Source: Flavobacteriaceae bacterium UBA5079 (lineage in GTDB: Bacteria > Bacteroidota > Bacteroidia > Flavobacteriales > Flavobacteriaceae). Taken from it: a DNA stretch of 9,407 nucleotides. Positions within the stretch are counted from its first letter, which is position 1; every line of letters begins with the position of its first letter. The DNA lies in assembly GCA_002414705.1 (NCBI GenBank), contig DIAL01000038.1, positions 13,593 through 22,999 of the forward strand, read 5' to 3'. The notes under the pieces were generated by a model. That model saw nothing but the letters and a program-made list of their open reading frames with translations, had not been told where the DNA came from and did no database searches. Below, piece by piece: positions 1 through 5,630 of the stretch. A program made the translations under genes and the position numbers.

Positions 1-1553
1 GTTTTAGCTGTTCCTGTTTTACCTGCCATGGAGAAATAAGGTGAATACAACGAACTCCCTGTTCCACGAACCACCACATTTTTCAAAATTTCTTGCATTT
101 CTTTAATGGTTTTATCGGACGCTATTTTATTGTTTATAACATACTTATCAAACGTTTCTATATGTCTATCTAGTTCTTTCACCGATTTAATAAAACGCGG
201 TTTCACCATAACACCATTATTGGCAATAGCGTTATAAAACGTTAGTGTTTGCAAAGGTGTTAACTCCATATTATAACCGTAAGCAATGGATGGCAAAGCA
301 TTTTTACTCCAAATGTCATCACCTGGACTTGGGATAACAGGTTTGCCTTCTCCTAAAATTGGTAATCCTAAAGGCTCGTGTAAAGACCAACTTTTAATGC
401 GGTTAATAAATTTTTCTGGGTTTTTAGAATAGTGCTCATCGATTATCGTGGCTAGCCCTATATTGGAGGAGACTTCCAAAGCACGTGCAGCGGAAATTTT
501 TCCATAACCACCATGTTTAGAATCTGTAATAGCACGACCATAAAATATTTTACGCCCTTTTTTGGTGTCCACTATTGTTGATGTATCTATAACCTTATCC
601 TCCAAAGCAGCCATTAAAGCCATGACTTTGAATGTAGAACCAGGCTCATGAGATTCGCCAACAGCATAATTCAGTTTTTCATAATAACCACCATTTGCCG
701 TTTTTCCTAAATTTGAAATGGCACGAATTTCACCAGTAGCCACTTCCATAACCACGACACAACCATGCTCTGCTTGATAAAATTCCAACTGTTGCAATAA
801 GGCATGATGCGCTATATCTTGAATATTAACACTTAATGTGGTATACACATCATAACCATCTTGAGGCTCAATTTGGTTATAATCTGCAATGGGTTTCCAT
901 TGGCCTTTTCCTATTTTTTGCTTTAAACGTCTTCCATCTGTACCACGTAGATATTTAACTCCAAAAGCACCATCAATACCTGCTCGTGTTGCGTTTCCTT
1001 TTTCATCAACACGCTCATAACCAATAGAACGTTGTGCAATTCCGCCCAGCGGATGTTCACGTTTAGTGGTTTGCTCCACAATTAAACCACCTTTAAAAGC
1101 ACCTAAACTTAACAATGGAAAATTGCGAATCCGCACATAGTCGGAATAACCAATATCGCGCGCTAACAAATAATATCTGTTTTTATTGGCTCGTGCTTTT
1201 CTAATATCTTTTTGAAAATAAGCAGAAGGTTTTCCAGAGTATTTTGATAACGAATCGCATAGCGGCTTTAATAAAGACTCAAATCTTGCCGAAGAAGGCG
1301 TCATAGCATCTAACCTAATATCGTATTTTGGAACGGAAGTCGCTAATAAATTCCCATTAGCCGAATACACATTACCACGATTAGCAGGAATTACGACATC
1401 TTTAATAGTGAGTTCTTCAGCCATGCTTCGATATTTTTCACCATAAAGCATTTGGATACTTAAAAGTTTAAACACGACTGCCAGAGCGAAGATGAACATA
1501 CATCCTGCTACAAAATATAATCGGTTTGATATGTTCTTCTCGTTTGTTGCCAA
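1..1553 (-). CDS. ftsI: Peptidoglycan D,D-transpeptidase FtsI (class B penicillin-binding protein), partial
   Basis: This is the septal class B penicillin-binding protein that cross-links peptidoglycan at the division site. The frame is open for 517 codons and runs off the left edge, so the C-terminus is missing. A short cytoplasmic tail is followed by one membrane helix (about residues 11-30), then the dimerisation region with the conserved RGNVYSANGNLLATS stretch, then the transpeptidase domain. All three catalytic motifs are visible: EPGSTFK with nucleophile Ser306 and Lys309, SSN at 362-364, and KTGT at 512-515, just before the edge. Flavobacterial homologues often carry a PASTA domain beyond this point, which cannot be seen here. 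The start is TTG at 1553. It lies six bases after the ftsL stop, and the only in-frame alternative nearby is an ATG inside the membrane helix. The reading LATNEKNISNRLYFVAG fits the family N-terminus. It is last in the visible dcw operon, after ftsL. Confidence 0.95.
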   Translation of the reverse strand, partial: MATNEKNISNRLYFVAGCMFIFALAVVFKLLSIQMLYGEKYRSMAEELTIKDVVIPANRGNVYSANGNLLATSVPKYDIRLDAMTPSSARFESLLKPLCDSLSKYSGKPSAYFQKDIRKARANKNRYYLLARDIGYSDYVRIRNFPLLSLGAFKGGLIVEQTTKREHPLGGIAQRSIGYERVDEKGNATRAGIDGAFGVKYLRGTDGRRLKQKIGKGQWKPIADYNQIEPQDGYDVYTTLSVNIQDIAHHALLQQLEFYQAEHGCVVVMEVATGEIRAISNLGKTANGGYYEKLNYAVGESHEPGSTFKVMALMAALEDKVIDTSTIVDTKKGRKIFYGRAITDSKHGGYGKISAARALEVSSNIGLATIIDEHYSKNPEKFINRIKSWSLHEPLGLPILGEGKPVIPSPGDDIWSKNALPSIAYGYNMELTPLQTLTFYNAIANNGVMVKPRFIKSVKELDRHIETFDKYVINNKIASDKTIKEMQEILKNVVVRGTGSSLYSPYFSMAGKTGTAK

Positions 1554-1559
1554 GCTGAA

Positions 1560-1877
1560 CTACTTTTGAGATTTAACTTTAATTTTCGTTGGTGGAATTT
1601 CAGAAATTGCTAATCCTTTTATTTCCATTTTCAATTCTACAACGGTTTCTTTTTTTAATTCCATGAGGCGTGTTCTGCCATCCACAAAAGCCGACCGCAA
1701 TTCTTTTGCCTCATTGTTTAGTCTTGCAATTTGGTGCACTTTTTTGTCTGCACTGTGCGAACTAGCTATCATTACAATAGCTAAAACGGAAACAAACAAA
1801 ATCATCCGCCAGCTTTTTGGCGCATCCTCGTTTATTAAAAACGTTCCTTTTAGTATATTGTAGAATCCTTTTTTCAC
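1560..1877 (-). CDS. ftsL: FtsL-like cell division protein
   Basis: This small bitopic division protein of 105 residues matches the Bacteroidota FtsL-like family, which is expected to scaffold the divisome with FtsB/FtsQ-like partners and support FtsI. The sequence shows a basic cytoplasmic N-terminus (MKKGFYNILKG), one hydrophobic helix at about 24-40, a charged coiled-coil-prone stretch at about 42-85, and the terminal PPTKIKV motif. Its place between rsmH and ftsI is the standard dcw position and is the strongest support for the name. The start codon is GTG at 1877. An in-frame ATG nine bases upstream is blocked by a TAG two codons later. The stop (TAG, 1562-1560) is in the same frame as the downstream ftsI, which begins two codons after it. 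FtsL sequences are poorly conserved in general, so the functional call rests on topology, motif and neighbourhood. Confidence 0.88.
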   Translation of the reverse strand: MKKGFYNILKGTFLINEDAPKSWRMILFVSVLAIVMIASSHSADKKVHQIARLNNEAKELRSAFVDGRTRLMELKKETVVELKMEIKGLAISEIPPTKIKVKSQK

Positions 1878-1900
1878 CTAGTTCATTTTTCCGTTAGGAA

Positions 1901-2806
1901 TTACACTTTTTCAGCAATGCGAAGTTTAGCACTTCTTGCTCTATTATTTACCTTAATTTCTTCTCGCGATGGGACAATTAAACCACCTACTTTTTTCAAT
2001 GGCACTTCAAAATTACCATACATATCGCGTTCTGGTTCGCCTTCAAAAAGACCATTACGTATGAAACGCTTAACCAATCTGTCTTCTAATGAGTGATAGG
2101 AAATAACACTCAATCTACCACCTTCAACCAAAATTTCTGGGGCTTGTAACAAAAACGATTTTAATACTTCAATCTCCTGATTCACTTCAATACGAATGGC
2201 TTGATATATTTGAGCCAGAACTTTATTTTCTTTTTTATGTTGCAAAAATGACTTTAATGCTAATTTTAGCTGGTCACTGGTTTTTATAGGTGCTTCTTTT
2301 CGCTGCTCCACAATAGCACGTGCCATAGCATTTGCTTGTCTTAATTCACCATATTGCCAAAGTACTGCGCTTATCTGTTCTTCATCATAATCATTCACCA
2401 CATTGTATGCAGATAGCTCACTTTTTTGATTCATTCGCATATCTAAATCAGCTTCAAAACGCGTAGAGAAACCACGTTCCGCTACATCAAATTGATGTGA
2501 TGACACACCAAAATCTGCCAAAATCCCATCCACTTCCTTAACTCCGTAGAATCTTAAAAAACGCTTCATAAACTGAAAATTCTCGTGAATAAGCGTAAAA
2601 CGTTCGTCATCAATCGCGTTTTCAAGCGCATCTGGATCTTGATCAAAAGCAAAAAGCTTCCCATCTTTACCAAGTCTTTTTAGAATTTCCTTACTATGTC
2701 CACCACCTCCAAAGGTGACATCTACATAGACACCATCTTCTTTTATATTCAAACCGTCAACGGTTTCTTTCAGTAAAACTGGGTTATGATATTCCATAGT
2801 CGTCAT
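1901..2806 (-). CDS. rsmH: 16S rRNA (cytosine1402-N4)-methyltransferase RsmH (MraW)
   Basis: This SAM-dependent methyltransferase modifies the N4 position of C1402 in 16S rRNA at the ribosomal decoding centre. Visible motifs are the SAM-binding loop GGGGHS (33-38), the acidic motif FAFDQDPDA (52-60), DFGVSSHQFD (98-107, canonical DLGVSSPQLD), RGFSTRFEADLDMRM (111-125), the late VISYHSLEDRLVK stretch and the C-terminal RARSAKLR. The length of 301 residues is normal for the family. The first ATG is at 2806 and overlaps the end of mraZ by 23 bases. A second ATG at 2797, which gives MEYHNPVLLKETV, would also fit the family start and overlap by 14 bases. Either way translation is probably coupled to mraZ. 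ftsL begins 23 bases after its stop. Confidence 0.97.
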   Translation of the reverse strand: MTTMEYHNPVLLKETVDGLNIKEDGVYVDVTFGGGGHSKEILKRLGKDGKLFAFDQDPDALENAIDDERFTLIHENFQFMKRFLRFYGVKEVDGILADFGVSSHQFDVAERGFSTRFEADLDMRMNQKSELSAYNVVNDYDEEQISAVLWQYGELRQANAMARAIVEQRKEAPIKTSDQLKLALKSFLQHKKENKVLAQIYQAIRIEVNQEIEVLKSFLLQAPEILVEGGRLSVISYHSLEDRLVKRFIRNGLFEGEPERDMYGNFEVPLKKVGGLIVPSREEIKVNNRARSAKLRIAEKV

Positions 2807-3254
2807 CGTCTTGTCCCATTACTTCTTCAGCTAAATCTGCAAAATCTCCTGTAGCATCATCAATAGCTTGTTCGTATTTGTCTTTATCCCAAATTTCAAC
2901 AATATTAATAGCGCTAGACATAACAATTTCTTTTGAAATATCTGCAAATGCGACTAAATCTTTAGGAATAAGTAAACGACCTGTAGCATCTACCTCAATA
3001 ATTTTAACACCAGCTGTAAAGCGACGGATAAAGTCATTGTTTTTTTTCTTAAACCGATTCAACTTGTTTACTTTTTGCATTAACGCTTCCCATTCCGCCA
3101 TTGGATACAATTCTAAACAGGGTTGAAAAACTGCGCGCTTTAAAACAAAACCATTCTGAAGAGCAGGCGCCAACTGTTTTTTCAATGCAGCAGGTAACAT
3201 CAGTCGTCCTTTTGCATCTACTTTACATTCGTATGTTCCTATTAATGAGCTCAA
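2784..3254 (-). CDS. mraZ: Division/cell wall cluster transcriptional regulator MraZ
   Basis: MraZ is a ring-forming DNA-binding protein that controls its own dcw operon. The protein has two SpoVT/AbrB-type repeats, at about residues 6-52 and 86-128, each with the family D-x-x-GR signature (DAKGRLMLP near 13-21 and DATGRLLIP near 89-97). An acidic tail follows (QDDDDYGIS). The length of 156 residues is typical. The start is TTG at 3254: an in-frame stop lies three codons upstream, no ATG or GTG lies between, and the reading LIGTYECKVDAKGR matches the family N-terminus. This is the first gene of the minus-strand dcw operon. It lies about 26 bases downstream of a predicted transcription start and about 50 bases from three direct repeats that look like its own operator. 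Its 3' end overlaps rsmH. Confidence 0.95.
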   Translation of the reverse strand: MSSLIGTYECKVDAKGRLMLPAALKKQLAPALQNGFVLKRAVFQPCLELYPMAEWEALMQKVNKLNRFKKKNNDFIRRFTAGVKIIEVDATGRLLIPKDLVAFADISKEIVMSSAINIVEIWDKDKYEQAIDDATGDFADLAEEVMGQDDDDYGIS

Positions 3255-3286
3255 AGCGGTTTAAATCGATTTTCGAGTTTAAGATT

Positions 3287-3294
3287 CAAATATA
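3287..3294 (-). promoter_or_regulatory. Predicted dcw (mraZ) promoter, -7 box TATATTTG
   Basis: On the minus strand this octamer matches the Bacteroidota primary sigma factor -7 consensus TAnnTTTG at every fixed base. Transcription would begin near 3280, giving a leader of roughly 26 bases before the mraZ TTG start. No TTG or TTTG element lies in the usual -33 window. That stretch is filled by the GTGGT repeats at 3304-3333. The promoter may therefore depend on, or be blocked by, the factor bound there. The placement is inferred from sequence only. Confidence 0.6.
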
Positions 3295-3303
3295 TTGAAA
3301 ATT

Positions 3304-3333
3304 TTACCACCTTTTACCACTTTCTACCACTTT
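3304..3333 (-). promoter_or_regulatory. Predicted MraZ box: three 10-bp direct repeats
   Basis: Read on the minus strand these are AAAGTGGTAG, AAAGTGGTAA and AAGGTGGTAA, exactly 10 bp apart, so the GTGGT core falls on one face of the helix. MraZ operators elsewhere are tandem repeats of the same period: TGGGN spaced by five bases in E. coli, and AAAGTG[T/G]NNN in Mycoplasma. The first two units fit the Mycoplasma form exactly. The array ends nine bases upstream of the -7 box and spans about -24 to -53 from the inferred start of transcription. No fourth copy is present on either side. Binding by MraZ is inferred from period, core and location. Whether the effect is activation or repression cannot be read from the sequence. 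Confidence 0.75.
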
Positions 3334-3357
3334 GTTAATAATTTTTCGATTATTAAC
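3334..3357. repeat. AT-rich inverted repeat next to the MraZ box
   Basis: Arms GTTAATAAT (3334-3342) and ATTATTAAC (3349-3357) are perfect 9-bp inverted copies around a TTTTCG centre. The dyad abuts the distal MraZ repeat with no gap. It could be a binding site for another regulator, an upstream AT-rich promoter element, or a weak hairpin in RNA read from further upstream. It has no T-tract placed like that of an intrinsic terminator for either flanking gene, and both flanking genes start rather than end here. Confidence 0.4.
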
Positions 3358-3475
3358 TACTAGACAACTCTTAAACAACTCAAAAACCACCCTTAATAGC
3401 TACCTATCAGCAAATTATGATAGTTGAAATTTTAACATAACACCATTGTTAATATCTTGAATAGAAGTAAGCCTT

Positions 3476-3480
3476 GGAGG
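3476..3480 (+). promoter_or_regulatory. Shine-Dalgarno-like GGAGG ahead of the hydrolase gene
   Basis: GGAGG is a good anti-Shine-Dalgarno match, which is uncommon in this phylum. It is 22 bases from the hydrolase ATG at 3503, too far to serve it directly. It is 11 bases from an ATG at 3492 that opens a four-codon frame (Met-Asp-Ile-Leu-stop) whose TGA overlaps the hydrolase ATG as ATGA. It may be chance, or it may load ribosomes through a coupled mini-frame. Confidence 0.25.
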
Positions 3481-3502
3481 ATTATATAAATATGGATATA
3501 TT

Positions 3503-4315
3503 ATGAATGATTTACCTATATTTGTTTTCAAAGAAAAGACTAACCAATTAATGGCGCACAGATTAAAACAAGAAAAAAGCTATAGCTACATTGAAGTAGG
3601 TGAAGGCAGACCCATAATTGTTTTACACGGTTTAATGGGAGGATTAAGCAATTTTGATTCTGTTACTACCTATTTTAGCCAGAAAGGGTATCGTGTAATT
3701 ATTCCGGAATTACCCATTTACTCCATGTCCCTTTTAAAAACCAATGTAAAAAGTTTCGCAAAATATCTACACGACTTTATTGAGTTTAAAGAACTGGATG
3801 ATGTTATCTTATTGGGAAATTCTTTAGGTGGCCATATTGGCTTGTATCACACTAAATTATACCCTAAAAAAGTTACCGCTTTAATTATTACGGGAAGTTC
3901 GGGTCTTTATGAAAGCGCCATGGGAGGAAGTTACCCAAAACGAAGTGATTATGAAGTCATTAAAAAGAAAGCACAAGATGTTTTTTATGACCCAGAAGTA
4001 GCCACTAAAGAAATTGTAGACGAAGTTTACGAAACTGTAAACGACAGACATAAACTTATTAAAACATTGGCAATTGCTAAAAGCGCAATTCGTCATAATA
4101 TGGCTAAAGATTTACCAAAAATGACGACTCCAACTTGTATTATTTGGGGAAAAAACGATACCGTTACGCCTCCAGAAGTGGCTGTAGAATTTGATGAATT
4201 ATTACCAGATTCTGAATTATACTGGATTGACAAATGCGGCCATGCTGCCATGATGGAACATCCTGATGAATTTAACACCATACTCGATGGCTGGTTAACG
4301 AAACGCGGATTATAA
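3503..4315 (+). CDS. Alpha/beta-fold hydrolase
   Basis: This is a soluble alpha/beta hydrolase of 270 residues with no signal peptide, so it is probably cytoplasmic. The catalytic elements are readable: the oxyanion-loop region VLHGLMGG (40-47), the nucleophile elbow GNSLGG with Ser107 (105-110), the acid Asp219 in WGKNDTVTP, and the base His247 in KCGHAAMMEHPDEF. A helical cap of mixed charge lies between about 135 and 205. The spacing is standard for the family, so the enzyme should be active. The substrate (ester, lactone, amide or C-C bond) cannot be told from sequence. It starts the plus-strand operon, divergent from mraZ, with engB 39 bases downstream. The ATG at 3503 is favoured because the N-terminal MNDLPIFVFKEK is a well-formed strand leading into the fold. 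I could not identify a convincing TAnnTTTG promoter for it in 3255-3502. Confidence 0.9.
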   Translation: MNDLPIFVFKEKTNQLMAHRLKQEKSYSYIEVGEGRPIIVLHGLMGGLSNFDSVTTYFSQKGYRVIIPELPIYSMSLLKTNVKSFAKYLHDFIEFKELDDVILLGNSLGGHIGLYHTKLYPKKVTALIITGSSGLYESAMGGSYPKRSDYEVIKKKAQDVFYDPEVATKEIVDEVYETVNDRHKLIKTLAIAKSAIRHNMAKDLPKMTTPTCIIWGKNDTVTPPEVAVEFDELLPDSELYWIDKCGHAAMMEHPDEFNTILDGWLTKRGL

Positions 4316-4354
4316 ATAGTAACTCTTAAATACCCAAAATTCTGGGAAAAAGCT

Positions 4355-4957
4355 ATGGAAATTAAATCGGCAGAATTTGTAATGAGCAATTCTGATGTTG
4401 CAAAATGTCCCAAAAACTTGGTTCCTGAATATGCCTTTATTGGACGAAGTAATGTTGGAAAATCATCGCTAATCAACATGCTAACTAGCAGAAAAAGTTT
4501 AGCCAAAACTTCAGGAAGACCAGGAAAAACGCAACTAATCAATCATTTTTTAATTAATAAGAATTGGTATTTAGTAGATTTGCCAGGCTATGGTTATGCG
4601 CGTGTTTCTAAAAGTTCTAAAAAAACCTTTCAAAAATTTATTACGGATTATTTCACGCAACGCGAGCAATTGGTTTCGGCTTTCGTTTTGGTAGATATTA
4701 GACATAAACCACAGCCAATAGATTTGGAATTCATGGCTTGGATGGGAGAAAATGGCATTCCTTTTTCCATAATATTCACCAAAGCTGACAAACTAAAACC
4801 GCAAGCTATTCTAAATCACGTAGCCGATTATAGCGCTATTATGTTAGAAACTTGGGAGCAAATGCCAAATTATTTTATCACCTCTTCATCAAAAGATATT
4901 GGTAAAGATGATGTTTTAAATTACATTCATGAGGTGAATGAAAACATGGAGAAATGA
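4355..4957 (+). CDS. engB: Ribosome biogenesis GTP-binding protein EngB (YihA/YsxC)
   Basis: This is a small TRAFAC-class GTPase needed for late assembly of the large ribosomal subunit. The G motifs run in the right order: G1 GRSNVGKS (30-37), the G2 region GRPGKTQ with Thr59, G3 DLPG (75-78) followed by the family-typical YGYARV, G4 TKAD (142-145) and G5 SSS near 177-179. The length of 200 residues is normal and there is no extra domain. The ATG at 4355 gives MEIKSAEFVMSN, the expected start for the family. It is preceded by the hydrolase gene with a 39-base gap, and its stop overlaps the next gene's start as ATGA, so the three genes are probably one transcript. The name ysxC or yihA is used for the same family. 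Confidence 0.97.
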   Translation: MEIKSAEFVMSNSDVAKCPKNLVPEYAFIGRSNVGKSSLINMLTSRKSLAKTSGRPGKTQLINHFLINKNWYLVDLPGYGYARVSKSSKKTFQKFITDYFTQREQLVSAFVLVDIRHKPQPIDLEFMAWMGENGIPFSIIFTKADKLKPQAILNHVADYSAIMLETWEQMPNYFITSSSKDIGKDDVLNYIHEVNENMEK

Positions 4958-5625
4958 AAACATGTTTCAGTTTCATATTAATTTTACTTTTTGTCCATAC
5001 TTCAATTGCCCAAGAAGATATTTATATAGATGAACATGGAGAAAAAATAAAACTCAGAGAATATTACGCTAAATGGCGCAACAAAGATTTATCATATAGT
5101 ACGTGGCTGCATGTTAATGAAAAAGGCATCACGCATCACACCTTAAAGCAAGATCTATTTCTAAAGGGAGTTTTTAAATATGAGGAGATAAAAACACAAA
5201 TGGAAACTTTATTAAATAGGAAGATTCCAGACAGCAACACCATTCTTATTGAATACAGATATAAAGATGATTTATGTACGTCACGTTGGGATAATACGTG
5301 GACACAAGTCGAAATAATAGACCGTAAAAATTTTTTAGATCCTTTACGCAGAGATATAGAACGGGAAAATATAACCTATATCGTTCTATTTGAAGCTGGC
5401 ATGACCTTAAAAAATAATCCGCGTAAAAAAAATGAATATTTTTTTATAGACAACGAAAACTACTTTCGAAATAAACTTTTTAAATCACCAACCTTATGTG
5501 GATCGTTTGCTCTAATAAAGTCTAATGGTCAAGTTGTTATTAGAAATGGAGAACATCGTGCTGATATGATGGCTAAACTCTTGAATAATGAAATCTGGGC
5601 GCAATTTTTTAATGTAGACCATTAG
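4954..5625 (+). CDS. Exported protein of unknown function
   Basis: I do not recognise this 223-residue protein as a named family. It begins with a signal peptide (about residues 1-19: basic start, hydrophobic core FILILLFV, probable cleavage before Gln20 in SIAQ), so the mature protein should be periplasmic or cell-surface. The mature part is rich in charged and aromatic residues and has two cysteines, Cys108 (YKDDLC) and Cys182 (SPTLCGSFALIKSNGQ), which could form a disulfide. The last 90 residues, with a predicted strand VLFEAG, then CGSFALIKSNGQVVIRNGE and a C-terminal helix, loosely resemble the end of a thioredoxin-like fold. There is no CxxC motif, so redox activity is doubtful. The start overlaps the engB stop (ATGA), implying translational coupling. 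Its stop is five bases from the stop of the opposing permease gene. Confidence 0.85.
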   Translation: MKTCFSFILILLFVHTSIAQEDIYIDEHGEKIKLREYYAKWRNKDLSYSTWLHVNEKGITHHTLKQDLFLKGVFKYEEIKTQMETLLNRKIPDSNTILIEYRYKDDLCTSRWDNTWTQVEIIDRKNFLDPLRRDIERENITYIVLFEAGMTLKNNPRKKNEYFFIDNENYFRNKLFKSPTLCGSFALIKSNGQVVIRNGEHRADMMAKLLNNEIWAQFFNVDH

Positions 5626-5630
5626 TTTAC

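Noticed and set aside
1663..3298. Plus-strand open frames opposite ftsL, rsmH and mraZ (for example 1663-1863, 2878-3126, 3101-3298)
   Set aside because: They lie antisense to genes with clear family motifs, have no recognisable protein features, and fit chance open frames in AT-rich DNA.
3421..3460. Candidate plus-strand promoter for the hydrolase operon (TTG at 3424 with TAATATCTTG near 3450)
   Set aside because: The -7 match to TAnnTTTG is imperfect and the spacing is at or beyond the usual range, so I did not list it as a feature.
4333..4346. Possible hairpin CCCA-AAATTC-TGGG between the hydrolase and engB
   Set aside because: The stem has only four pairs and is followed by A residues rather than a T-tract, so it is not a credible terminator.
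4093..4542. 149-residue minus-strand open frame across the hydrolase end and engB start
   Set aside because: It spans two well-supported genes on the other strand, shows no domain, and its composition is that of reverse-complement coding sequence.
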